Origin: DATADW01 sp963733905
GTDB taxonomy: Bacteria > Actinomycetota > Acidimicrobiia > Spongiisociales > DATADW01
Assembly (NCBI GenBank): GCA_963733905.1
Contig: CAVTEU010000008.1
Coordinates: 310,001 to 374,000, forward strand
Direction of reading: 5' to 3'
Length of the DNA: 64,000 nt
The notes below the pieces were generated by a model, which did not search any database, was not told the DNA's origin, and saw nothing but the letters and a program-made list of their open reading frames with translations. Positions 11,511 through 19,010 of this stretch are shown in pieces. A program made the translations under genes and the position numbers. How positions within the stretch are numbered: the stretch's first letter is position 1; each line of letters starts with the position of its first letter.

Positions 11511-12398
11511 TCAGCCTTCGTCGAAGGTCACCTCGACGCTGACCTCCTCGGCGCCGCGCAACAGCGACACCGGTACGACCGAACCGGGAGTGATCCCATC
11601 GAGCACCTCGTACAGGTCGTCAGGGTCGCTCAGCGCCCGCTCACCGACTTTGATGAGGAGGTCGCCTTGGCGGATCCCTGCCGCAGCTGCGGGGCCGTCG
11701 TCGAAGACCATCCGGACCAGCACGCCGTCGGCGTCGGGGAGACCGACGGCACGACGCAGTTTCGTGGCCACCGCCGTCGGCGCCACGCCAACGCCGAGCC
11801 GGGGACGCGACGACGTCTGTCCGCTCGACAACCGCTCGACAGCTCCCTTCAGCTCATCGTCCGCCGGTATCGCCAGATAGAACCCTTCGCCGAGCCGGTT
11901 GGTGTTGAGCCCGACGAACTGGCCGTCGACATCGACCACCGGGCCACCCGACGCCCCGGGGAGGAGGGGCGCGGTGTGCTCCAGGCTCCCCGAGATCGCC
12001 CGCCCCCGGGGCCCCCGGAAGCTGCGCCCGGTGCCGGAGACGAAGCCAAAGGTGACCCGCAGTCCCATTCCGCCCGGGTTGGCCAGGGCGACGACCGGTG
12101 ACCCGAGGGTGACCCCGCCGTTTGGCGCCCACGCCAGCGGGGTGGCATCACCGGTATCCACCGCCACCACGGCCAGATCCTCGTCGAGGTCCGCCCCGCT
12201 GACCGTGCCGGTCTCGGTGCGCCCGTCGGGGAACGAGACGGTCACCTGCTCTCCCCGCAGGTTGTGGGCGTTGGTGAGCACCTTGCCCTCGGAGACGACG
12301 ATCCCCGAGCCACGTCGGTTGCGTCCTATCCCGACCACCGACGGACCCACGCTGTCCGCCACCGCCACGATCGTCTGCTGCATCTCGGAGAACGACAT
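11511..12398 (-). CDS. Cytoplasmic trypsin-like serine protease with PDZ domain
   Basis: This 295-residue HtrA-like protease has no signal peptide or membrane helix. The ATG at 12398 follows AGAGGATG and gives MSFSEMQQTIVAVADSV; the open frame continues upstream but crosses the divergent promoter and the opposing gene. The triad is His in VLTNAHNL, Asp in DLDEDLAVVAV and Ser in LPGASGGPVV. The PDZ domain reads LGVGVAP, GVLVRMVFDDGPAAAAGIRQG and DLLIKVGERAL. It is divergent from a HxlR-family regulator with palindromes between them. Its substrate may be a cytosolic protein, which is inference. Confidence 0.9.
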   Translation of the reverse strand: MSFSEMQQTIVAVADSVGPSVVGIGRNRRGSGIVVSEGKVLTNAHNLRGEQVTVSFPDGRTETGTVSGADLDEDLAVVAVDTGDATPLAWAPNGGVTLGSPVVALANPGGMGLRVTFGFVSGTGRSFRGPRGRAISGSLEHTAPLLPGASGGPVVDVDGQFVGLNTNRLGEGFYLAIPADDELKGAVERLSSGQTSSRPRLGVGVAPTAVATKLRRAVGLPDADGVLVRMVFDDGPAAAAGIRQGDLLIKVGERALSDPDDLYEVLDGITPGSVVPVSLLRGAEEVSVEVTFDEG

Positions 12399-12423
12399 CT
12401 CGCATCCTCTCGGGTAACTAGTG

Positions 12424-12463
12424 ACTTGCAAGTGACAATCTACAAGCTCGGTTGATATTGTCA
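12424..12463. promoter_or_regulatory. Divergent operator region between protease and HxlR genes
   Basis: Two overlapping dyads occupy the 69-bp gap. ACTTGCAAGT at 12424-12433 is a perfect 10-bp palindrome. TGACAAT (12433-12439) and ATTGTCA (12457-12463) form a perfect 7-bp inverted repeat with a 17-bp spacer, ending 4 bp before the HxlR ATG. HxlR-family regulators bind AT-rich ACTT/AAGT-type dyads, so autoregulation and control of the protease are plausible. The dyads are read directly from the sequence; the regulator link is inference. Confidence 0.55.
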
Positions 12464-12467
12464 AGAC

Positions 12468-12881
12468 ATGGTCGAACCCTCCTCCCCTCTGGCAGAAGCG
12501 CTCGTCCGGGTGGGGGACAGGTGGACGCTCCTCGTGGTCGAAGCGCTCCTCGATGGGCCACGGCGCTTCTCCGAACTGGGCGAGCAGGTGGGTGGCATCG
12601 CTCCAAACATCCTCTCCCAGCGCCTCAAGCACCTGGAGAGGGAGGGTCTGGTGCTCGCCGAGCCATACACCGATCGTCCTCCGCGCTTCGAGTACCGACT
12701 GACGGCACCGGGCAAGGAGTTGGCCGATGCCCTGCGGGCATTGAGCCAATGGGGCGCCCAGCACACCGAAGCCGAGGTCCCCCGCCATGACGCCTGCGGC
12801 TCCCCGCTCGAGGTCCGTTGGTGGTGCCCCACTTGCGCCGCGGTTGCCGACCCCGACGAGGCCGACCTCCGCTACGTGTGA
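12468..12881 (+). CDS. HxlR-family winged-helix regulator with C-terminal zinc-ribbon-like tail
   Basis: This 137-residue regulator has the HxlR core: VRVGDRWTLLVVEALLDGPRRF, then LSQRLKHLEREGLVLAEPYT and YRLTAPGKELADALRALSQWG. It carries an extra tail, CGSPLEVRWWCPTC, with three cysteines (C-x9-C-x2-C) that could bind metal or sense redox state, though the classic HxlR redox cysteine near the N-terminus is absent. The start is the ATG at 12468. It overlaps the next gene by 4 bp (GTGA), so the two are one operon, and it is divergent from the PDZ protease. Confidence 0.9.
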   Translation: MVEPSSPLAEALVRVGDRWTLLVVEALLDGPRRFSELGEQVGGIAPNILSQRLKHLEREGLVLAEPYTDRPPRFEYRLTAPGKELADALRALSQWGAQHTEAEVPRHDACGSPLEVRWWCPTCAAVADPDEADLRYV

Positions 12882-14119
12882 CCGTGTCGCTCGACCCCGA
12901 GGCGGTGCGCCCGCTCTTCCCAGCCCTGCGCCGCTCGCAGAACGGCCGGCAGGTGGCCTACCTCGACGGACCGGGAGGCACCCAGGTGCCGGAAACGGTG
13001 ATCGATGCCATGGCCGATTACCTGCGCCAGGGGGGGAGCAACCTCGGGGGTGGGTTCGCCACCAGCGACGTATCCGAGCGGACAGTGGCCGCGGCCAGGT
13101 CGGCGGTGGCCGACCTCATGGGGGCCGACCCGGAGGCGGTGGCCTTCGGGCAGAACATGACCAGCCTCACGTTCGCCATGAGTCGGGCTCTGGCTCGCAC
13201 CTGGACCAGGGGGGACCGGGTCGTGGTCACCCAACTCGACCACGACGCCAACGTGACGCCATGGGTGGTGGCCGCCGAGGAGCGAGGGGTGGTCGTTGAC
13301 CGGGCGCGGATCCTGATCGAGGACGGGACACTCGATTACGACCACCTCGAGTCGCTGCTCGGCGAGCGAACCAGGCTGGTAGCGGTCGGCGCCGCCTCAA
13401 ACGCCCTGGGGACAGTGGTCGACGTCGCCCGGGTGGCCGAGGCGGCGCACCGGGTGGGAGCGCTCGTCTACGTGGATGCGGTCCATTTCACGCCACACCA
13501 CCGCGTCGAGTTCGACGCCTTGGGTGCTGACCTGCTGGTCGCATCGGCGTACAAGTTCTTCGGGCCACACACCGGAGTGCTCGCCGGCCGACTGGAGTTG
13601 CTCGACGAGCTCGACGCCTACCGGCTCCGGCCGGCTCCGGAGGTCCCTCCGGGCAAGTGGGAGACGGGAACCCAGAGCTTTGAGAGCATCGCCGGTGTAA
13701 CCGCCGCCATCGATTACCTGGCCTCTCTGGGCCGGATGGTCGGTGGCACCGGCGACCGCAGGGCGCTGCTCGATACCGCAATGGCCGCGGTGACCGACCA
13801 CGAAGCCGGGCTCTCCCGTCGCTTTCTCGCCGGGCTCCAATCGATCAGCGGTGTCAGGGTCCACGGCCCGGGAACGGCAACTCCCCGATGCCCGACCTTC
13901 GCCCTCGAGGTTGAGGGTCTGCACCCCAACGATGTGGTCGTCGCGCTGGCCGATCGGGGTGTCTTTGCCTGGGCCGGTCACTACTACGCAATCGAGCCGA
14001 TGAAGGCCCTCGGCGTCCTCGACCGAGGCGGCCTGGTCAGGATCGGCTTCGTCCACACCACCACCGACGAAGAGGTCGACCGGGTGCTCGAAGACTTGGA
14101 GAAGATCAGCAGCGGCTAG
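12878..14119 (+). CDS. Cysteine desulfurase-like class V aminotransferase
   Basis: This is a 413-residue PLP enzyme of the cysteine desulfurase-like subgroup (TIGR01976 type). The GTG at 12878 overlaps the HxlR stop; an alternative GTG lies at 12884. Visible features are the N-terminal YLDGPGGTQVPETVIDAM, the cofactor-contacting FGQNMTSLTFAMSR, DAVHFTPHH with the ring-stacking aspartate region, and the PLP lysine in ASAYKFFGPHTG. The end reads GLVRIGFVHTTTDEEVDRVL. No catalytic cysteine loop like that of SufS or IscS is obvious. It sits alone with a regulator, not in an iron-sulfur operon, so its role may differ from cluster assembly. Confidence 0.88.
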   Translation: MTVSLDPEAVRPLFPALRRSQNGRQVAYLDGPGGTQVPETVIDAMADYLRQGGSNLGGGFATSDVSERTVAAARSAVADLMGADPEAVAFGQNMTSLTFAMSRALARTWTRGDRVVVTQLDHDANVTPWVVAAEERGVVVDRARILIEDGTLDYDHLESLLGERTRLVAVGAASNALGTVVDVARVAEAAHRVGALVYVDAVHFTPHHRVEFDALGADLLVASAYKFFGPHTGVLAGRLELLDELDAYRLRPAPEVPPGKWETGTQSFESIAGVTAAIDYLASLGRMVGGTGDRRALLDTAMAAVTDHEAGLSRRFLAGLQSISGVRVHGPGTATPRCPTFALEVEGLHPNDVVVALADRGVFAWAGHYYAIEPMKALGVLDRGGLVRIGFVHTTTDEEVDRVLEDLEKISSG

Positions 14120-14161
14120 CGGAGTACGACTCTCCGGGGGACCTGAAGAAACTGGCAGTGG

Positions 14162-14275
14162 GTCCCTTCCCCACGACGGGGAGAGGGATTTGGATTGGCT
14201 GCCGTCCGCCGTCTGCCGTCCTGCCGTCCCTGCCCACCGTCAGAACCCAGAACTCAGAACCCACAACTCAGAACC
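14162..14275. repeat. Composite intergenic repeat: hairpin, GCCGTCT array and CAGAACC microsatellite
   Basis: This region between the aminotransferase and rimB genes contains three repeat types. TCCCTTCCCC (14163-14172) and GGGGAGAGGGA (14178-14188) pair with a one-base bulge. GCCGTCC, GCCGTCT, GCCGTC and GCCGTCC at 14201-14229 are the reverse complement of the AGACGGC heptamer. From 14241 to 14275, near-copies of CAGAACCC and CAGAACT alternate five times. A GCGAGCGAAGCGAGC stretch follows. No gene was seen between 14120 and 14309. Confidence 0.6.
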
Positions 14276-14309
14276 GCGAGCGAAGCGAGCAACTGCCAAC
14301 ATCGTTCCG

Positions 14310-14759
14310 ATGCGTCGCCCCAAGCCGGTTGTTGGATGGCGGGAATGGCTCGAGCTGCCCAACCTTGGGATCGCCGCCATCAAGGCGAAGGTGGACACCG
14401 GGGCGCGCTCGTCGTCGCTCCATGCTTACGGTATCGAGCGGTTCAGAAGCGACGGACGGTCGATGGTGAGGTTCGCGATACACCCGCTACAGCGCCATGC
14501 AATGCCCGAGGTCATCGCCGAGGTCGAGGTGATCGACGAGCGGATGGTGCGCAACCCGGGGGGAAGGAGCGAGCTGCGGCCGGTCATAGCCACGGATGTC
14601 ACGCTTGCCGGGGTCACATGGCCGGTGGAGATCAACCTGACCACACGCGACGAGATGGGGTTCCGAATGCTGCTGGGCCGGCAGGCGGTACGGGGTAGGT
14701 TCGTGGTAGACCCCGGTCGTTCCTTCCTAGGCGGCCGGACCACCTCGCCAGCGCAGTAG
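14310..14759 (+). CDS. rimB: RimB-like retropepsin-fold ATP-dependent zinc protease family protein
   Basis: This 149-residue protein of the RimB/PF05618 family has a retropepsin-like fold. The signature is KAKVDTGARSSSLHAYGIE (catalytic D-T-G at about residues 24-26), with a second half MLLGRQAVRGRFVVDPGRSF. I start it at the ATG at 14310 (MRRPKPVVGWREWLELP); upstream in-frame codons run through the intergenic repeat. The gene ends 9 bp before rimK. In Pseudomonas, RimB works with RimK to control glutamate tails on ribosomal protein S6, so this gene likely does the same here. Confidence 0.88.
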   Translation: MRRPKPVVGWREWLELPNLGIAAIKAKVDTGARSSSLHAYGIERFRSDGRSMVRFAIHPLQRHAMPEVIAEVEVIDERMVRNPGGRSELRPVIATDVTLAGVTWPVEINLTTRDEMGFRMLLGRQAVRGRFVVDPGRSFLGGRTTSPAQ

Positions 14760-14768
14760 AAAGGGGCC

Positions 14769-15671
14769 ATGCACCTCGGCATCCTCTCGCGCCGGTCCTC
14801 CCTCTACTCGACGCGCCGTCTGCGCGAGGCGGCACTGGAGCAGGGACACGAGGTCAGGGTGGTCGACTACCTCCGGTGCTACATGAACATCACCTCGAAG
14901 CGCCCTTCGGTGATACTCGCCGGTGAAGAGCTCAAGTTCGACGCGGTGATCCCCCGTATCGGAGCCACCTACACCTTCTATGGGGCGGCGGTCGTCCGCC
15001 AGTTCGAGATGATGAGTGTGTTCACCGCCAACGAGTCGCAGGCCATCTCCCGCTCGCGCGACAAGCTCCGCTCGCTCCAGGTGTTGGCGCGGGCCGGGGT
15101 GGGGATGCCGGTCACCGCCTTCGCCCACGCCACCCGCGACACCGAGGGGCTCCTCGACATCGCCGGTGGGCCCCCGCTGGTGGTGAAGCTGCTCGAGGGA
15201 ACGCAGGGGGTGGGGGTGGTGCTCGCCGAGACGCGCAAGGCGGCGGAGTCGGTGATAGGCGCCTTCCGCCAACTCGACGCCAACGTCCTCGTCCAGGAGT
15301 ACATCAAAGAGGCGAAGGGCGCCGACATTCGAGCGTTTGTCGTGGGGGGCAAGGTGGTGGCCGCCATGCGCCGCCAGGCGGCCCCCGGGGAGTTCCGCTC
15401 CAACCTCCACCGCGGTGGGTCCGCCGAGAAGGTGAAGCTGACCTCGATCGAGCGGATGACGGCGGTCAAGGCGGCGAAGGTCGTCGGCCTCGACGTCGCT
15501 GGTGTCGACTTGATCGCCTCCAACCACGGGCCGCTGGTGATCGAGGTGAACTCCTCGCCCGGTCTCGAGGGGATCGAGGGCGCCACCGGCACCGACGTCG
15601 CCGCGGCCATCATCAGGTTCGTCGAGGAGGGATCCACCCGGGTGAGAAGGCGTGCCCGGATCACGGGCTGA
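14769..15671 (+). CDS. rimK: RimK-type ATP-grasp L-glutamate ligase
   Basis: This 300-residue ATP-grasp ligase adds glutamates to the C-terminus of ribosomal protein S6 or related substrates. The ATG at 14769 gives MHLGILSRRSSLYSTRRLRE. Family marks are FDAVIPRIGATYTFYGAAVV, the ATP-grasp GGPPLVVKLLEGTQGVGVVL, QEYIKEAKGADIRAFVVGG and the metal-binding GPLVIEVNSSPGLEGIE. It is intact, at the usual RimK length, and overlaps the next gene by 20 bp. Flanking rimB and an M14-type deacylase suggest a complete write/erase set for peptide tails. Confidence 0.95.
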   Translation: MHLGILSRRSSLYSTRRLREAALEQGHEVRVVDYLRCYMNITSKRPSVILAGEELKFDAVIPRIGATYTFYGAAVVRQFEMMSVFTANESQAISRSRDKLRSLQVLARAGVGMPVTAFAHATRDTEGLLDIAGGPPLVVKLLEGTQGVGVVLAETRKAAESVIGAFRQLDANVLVQEYIKEAKGADIRAFVVGGKVVAAMRRQAAPGEFRSNLHRGGSAEKVKLTSIERMTAVKAAKVVGLDVAGVDLIASNHGPLVIEVNSSPGLEGIEGATGTDVAAAIIRFVEEGSTRVRRRARITG

Positions 15672-16701
15672 TCGCAACTCCCCGATCACCGTCGGGACGG
15701 TGACGGTCGAACCTGGACGGCGCCGCAGCCTCGAGTTGCCCATCGCCCGGCTCAGCACCGGGACATGGCTCAACCTCCCGGTCGAAGTGACAAACGGGCG
15801 CTATCTGGGACCGAGAATCTGGGTGAGCGGGGCGGTCCACGGCGACGAGTTGAACGGTGTCGAGATCGTCCGCCAACTGGTGAGGACGGTGCAGCCTCGT
15901 TCGCTGGCCGGGACGCTGATCGCGGTCCCCATCGTCAACGTGTTCGGGTTCGTCAACGAGTCGCGCTATCTCCCCGACCGACGTGATCTCAACCGATCGT
16001 TCCCCGGCTCACCGAGGGGATCGCTGGCGGCTCGGCTGGCGCATCTCTTCCTTCGCACCGTCGTGGCCCACTGCGATGTCGGCATCGACCTGCACACCGC
16101 CGCCGGGGAGAGGGTGAACGTGCCCCAGGTGAGGGGGGAATTCGACGACCCCGAGACCAGGCGACTGGCGGAGGCGTTCGGCGCTCCCTTCCTCATCGAG
16201 GCGAGGCTGCGGGATGGATCACTCCGCCAAGCTGCCACCCAGATGGGGAAGCGCGTGCTGGTCTACGAGGCGGGCCAGGTCCGCCGGTTCGAGGAGCACT
16301 GCATCGAGGTGGGGACTTCCGGCGTGCTCCGCACGATGGAGGCCCTTGGAATGGGCAACTGGGACGTCCCCGCGCCGAAAGAACGGCCGGTGCGGGTGCG
16401 CCGCACGACATGGGTGCGGGCGCGGCGGAGCGGGATCGCCCTGCTCGATGTCGAGTTGGGCGAGAAGGTGGAGCGCGCCCAGGTCATGGGGACGATCAGC
16501 GATGCCCTGCAAAGCCGCCCGTCGCGGGTCACGTCCCCGGTCACCGGGTGGGTGATCGCCGTCCGTCTCGACCCCTTGGTCAGCCAGGGCGACGCACTCG
16601 TCCACGTGGCGCTGGCCGACGATGCGGTCAGGGTGCGGGTCGATCGTGGCCCCGAGCCGCGTTCACGTGCCCGGAGAGGGCCGGAGACCGACCCGCACTG
16701 A
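15652..16701 (+). CDS. Succinylglutamate desuccinylase/aspartoacylase-family M14 zinc hydrolase
   Basis: This 349-residue AstE/AspA family enzyme would hydrolyse an N-acyl or gamma-linked amide of an acidic amino acid. The GTG start at 15652 overlaps rimK by 20 bp. The zinc motif H-x2-E is in SGAVHGDELNGVEIVRQL, the third ligand histidine is in VGIDLHTAAGE, and the substrate arginine region is DRRDLNRSFPGS. The C-terminal lipoyl-like hairpin reads SGIALLDVELGEKVERAQ, also typical. The operon with rimB and rimK points to a role on glutamate-containing peptide tails rather than arginine catabolism. Confidence 0.9.
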   Translation: MPGSRADRNSPITVGTVTVEPGRRRSLELPIARLSTGTWLNLPVEVTNGRYLGPRIWVSGAVHGDELNGVEIVRQLVRTVQPRSLAGTLIAVPIVNVFGFVNESRYLPDRRDLNRSFPGSPRGSLAARLAHLFLRTVVAHCDVGIDLHTAAGERVNVPQVRGEFDDPETRRLAEAFGAPFLIEARLRDGSLRQAATQMGKRVLVYEAGQVRRFEEHCIEVGTSGVLRTMEALGMGNWDVPAPKERPVRVRRTTWVRARRSGIALLDVELGEKVERAQVMGTISDALQSRPSRVTSPVTGWVIAVRLDPLVSQGDALVHVALADDAVRVRVDRGPEPRSRARRGPETDPH

Positions 16702-17294
16702 TCGACGCGTCAACGGGGATCGTGGTCCGCTTGAACTCGTTGAGCCCGGTCCACGAGATGAGGCCGAGCATCCGATCCAATTCGTCCACCTGATCTCTCT
16801 TCATCAGACGGACGAACACCGCGTCGTCGTCAACGATGAAGGTGGGGACCCCGAACACCCGCCACCTCTCCGCCAGTTCGGTGTGCTCGGTGCGAAGCGT
16901 GTCCAGTGGTTTTCCCGATGCCACCAGGTCTCCGACCTCGCTTGCATCGATGCCGGCGCCGCTCACCGCGGCCTGCAACGACCTCGGGATCCCTCAGGTC
17001 GAGCCCCTGGTCGTGACGGGCGGCGAACAGGGCGCGGTGGACCTCGGCGAAGACCTCAGGAAAGCCGTCCCGGACCGCCAGGCCCCACTGGAGGGCGAGA
17101 ACACCGGACCCCTGCTCGCCTGCCGGGCGGTCCCATACCGCCGGATCGCCTTCGTGAACGTGGACCTGATTGAGCGAGAAGGGGCGGAAGCTGACCTCCC
17201 ACTCCTTGCCGCCGGCAAGCGCGGAGAGGACCGCCTCGTTGGCGTTTCGGGCGAACGGGCAGAGATAGTCGTAAGTGACGATGAATCGGAGCAT
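16628..17294 (-). CDS. DsbA-family thioredoxin-fold protein with CPFA motif (one frame break)
   Basis: This is a DsbA/FrnE-like protein of about 220 residues. The ATG at 17294 gives MLRFIVTYDYLCPFARNANE; the redox motif is CPFA, so the second cysteine of CxxC is missing. The frame breaks near 16985 and resumes as AAVSGAGIDASEVGDL with the cis-proline region VFGVPTFIVDD near the end. A monothiol site suggests an isomerase- or transferase-like activity rather than disulfide formation, as in 2-hydroxychromene-2-carboxylate isomerase relatives. The 3' end overlaps the opposing M14 hydrolase gene by about 70 bp, which may mean the true stop is earlier. Confidence 0.8.
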
Positions 17295-17355
17295 GGCGCC
17301 AGTGTCGTCGCTTCGAACCGGCTGGCGAAGTCGGTGCGGCTCAGTCGGCCCGGGT

Positions 17356-17649
17356 TCAGCTCGCCTCGCGCAGACTCCTCAGCCAGCGACGGCGGAGATT
17401 GGAACGCTCCCGGGCGGTGAACCCACCCCAGACGCCCTCGGTCTGGTTGGTCTCGACCGCGTAGGAGAGGCACTCCTCCTGAACCGGGCACCCGGCGCAA
17501 ACCGCCTTAGCCCGGGTGATGCCCTCGAGGTCCTCGGGCATCGGGAAGAACATGTCGGGATCGGCGGTACGGCAGGCGGCGAGCTCGCGCCACTCTGTGA
17601 CGTCGGCGGCGCCGTTCTCGTCGAACTTTGTGGTGGTTGCCTCGCTCAT
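17356..17649 (-). CDS. WhiB-family iron-sulfur transcriptional regulator
   Basis: This 97-residue WhiB protein has all four cluster cysteines, at positions 26, 51, 54 and 60 (AACRTADPDMFFP, CAGCPVQEEC). The beta-turn EGVWGG follows at residues 71-76, then the basic tail TARERSNLRRRWLRSL. Such proteins bind a [4Fe-4S] cluster and pair with the housekeeping sigma factor. This actinobacteria-specific family is the main taxonomic marker in the window. The ATG at 17649 has GGAG 10 bp upstream. The promoter carries strong dyads (see 17687-17707). Confidence 0.95.
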   Translation of the reverse strand: MSEATTTKFDENGAADVTEWRELAACRTADPDMFFPMPEDLEGITRAKAVCAGCPVQEECLSYAVETNQTEGVWGGFTARERSNLRRRWLRSLREAS

Positions 17650-17686
17650 GGTGATCGTCTCCGGGACCCGAACAACGCTCCCCCCC

Positions 17687-17707
17687 GAACATTTGTTCCC
17701 GGGGAAC
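17687..17707. promoter_or_regulatory. Overlapping GAAC/GTTC palindromes upstream of whiB
   Basis: GAAC-ATTT-GTTC at 17687-17698 matches the Gram-positive and actinobacterial LexA half-site arrangement, GAAC-N4-GTTC. It overlaps GTTCCC-G-GGGAAC at 17695-17707, a perfect 13-bp palindrome. The first dyad lies 38 bp upstream of the whiB ATG. LexA or a WhiB partner could bind here. One flanking base (CGAAC on the left, GTTCC on the right) departs from the strongest actinobacterial box. Confidence 0.5.
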
Positions 17708-17784
17708 CTGCCAGATTAGGCGTCCGGGAGACCCGAGTCGAGAGGTTTCTATCGCCGCCTCGTTCACGGCCGATCCCCGTGTGC

Positions 17785-19002
17785 CTAGCGGGCTTCTTCC
17801 CGGTGCCGCCCCAGCTCAACCCGTGCCACGGTGCGGAGATGGACTTCGTCGGGACCATCTGCGATCTGGAGCGTCCGGGCGTGCGACCACATCTGGGCCA
17901 AAGGGAAGTCCCCGGTGACCCCGGCAGCACCAAAGAGCTGGACGGCTCGGTCGAGCACCCAAGTGGCCACCCGCGGGGCGACGACCTTGATGGCTGCGAT
18001 CTCGGTTCTCGCCTGTCTGCCCCCCTGGTTGTCGATCATCCAGGCGGCCTTGAGCACCAGCAGCCGTGCCTGCTCGATCATGATGCGCGACTCGGCGATC
18101 CATTCCTGGACGACCCCCTGGTCGGCCAGGGCGACACCGAAGGTGGCACGCTCCCCCGCCCGACGGCACATGAGCTCGAGAGCCCTCTCCGCCATACCCA
18201 GTGCTCGCATGCAGTGGTGGATCCGCCCCGGACCGAGCCGGGCTTGGGCGATGGCGAAACCGCCGCCCTCTTCACCGAGGAGGTTTGAGGCGGGGACGCG
18301 GACCCCATCGAAGTTGATCTGGGCGTGACCGCCCCGGTCGTGGTAGCCGTACACCGAGATGTCGCGCTCGACGTTCACCCCTGGGGTGTCGAGCGGGACC
18401 AGGATCATGCTCTGGCGGCGATGGGCGTCTGCGTCCGGGTTGGTCACCCCCATCACGATCGAAAGCCGGCATCGCGGGTTGAGCGCCCCCGACGAAAACC
18501 ACTTCCGGCCCTCGATCAGGTAATCGTCGCCCTGCCGGCTGATCGAGGTGCGGATGTTGGTGGCGTCCGACGAGGCGACATCCGGCTCGGTCATCGAGAA
18601 ACAGGAGCGGATCTCGCCATCGAGGAGCGGAGCGAGCCAGCGCTCCTGCTGCTCAGGGGTACCGAACATGGCGAGGATCTCCATGTTGCCGGTGTCCGGC
18701 GCCGAGCAGTTGAGAGCCTCGGGCGCCAGGTGCGGGCTCCTCCCCGTGATCTCTGCCAACGGGGCGTAGTCGAGAACCGAGAGCCCGGCGCCCCATCGCT
18801 CGTCGGGTAGGAAGAGGTTCCACAGCCCCTGCGAGCGGGCCTCCTTCTTCAATTCGTCGAGCACCGGAGGGGCCTGGTGCGGGTCTGAGGCGGAGGCCAT
18901 CTCGGCGGCGTAGCGGGGCTCGGCTGGATAGACGTGGCGGTCCATGAAATCGAGGAGGCGCGAGCGGTACTCCTCTGCGATCGGGCTGAGGGCGAAGTCC
19001 AT
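17785..19002 (-). CDS. Acyl-CoA dehydrogenase
   Basis: This 405-residue FAD enzyme would oxidise acyl-CoA to the enoyl-CoA in beta-oxidation or an amino-acid-derived pathway. The ATG at 19002 gives MDFALSPIAEEYRSRLLDFM. Typical marks are CFSMTEPDVASSDATNIRTS (FAD/acyl site), YGYHDRGGHAQINFDGVRVP, GPGRIHHCMRALGMAERALE and the end LFGAAGVTGDFPLAQMWSHA. It resembles the ACAD10/11-like long subgroup. It follows the DUF2332 gene by 8 bp, so the two are probably co-transcribed. The two genes are read through as one open frame only because the DUF2332 stop is masked by an indel. Confidence 0.92.
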   Translation of the reverse strand: MDFALSPIAEEYRSRLLDFMDRHVYPAEPRYAAEMASASDPHQAPPVLDELKKEARSQGLWNLFLPDERWGAGLSVLDYAPLAEITGRSPHLAPEALNCSAPDTGNMEILAMFGTPEQQERWLAPLLDGEIRSCFSMTEPDVASSDATNIRTSISRQGDDYLIEGRKWFSSGALNPRCRLSIVMGVTNPDADAHRRQSMILVPLDTPGVNVERDISVYGYHDRGGHAQINFDGVRVPASNLLGEEGGGFAIAQARLGPGRIHHCMRALGMAERALELMCRRAGERATFGVALADQGVVQEWIAESRIMIEQARLLVLKAAWMIDNQGGRQARTEIAAIKVVAPRVATWVLDRAVQLFGAAGVTGDFPLAQMWSHARTLQIADGPDEVHLRTVARVELGRHREEAR

Positions 19003-19010
19003 GACGACAG

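Noticed and set aside
12399..12788. A 130-residue N-terminal extension of the cytoplasmic protease
   Set aside because: It crosses the divergent promoter and lies antisense to the HxlR gene; the sequence shows no protease-like content.
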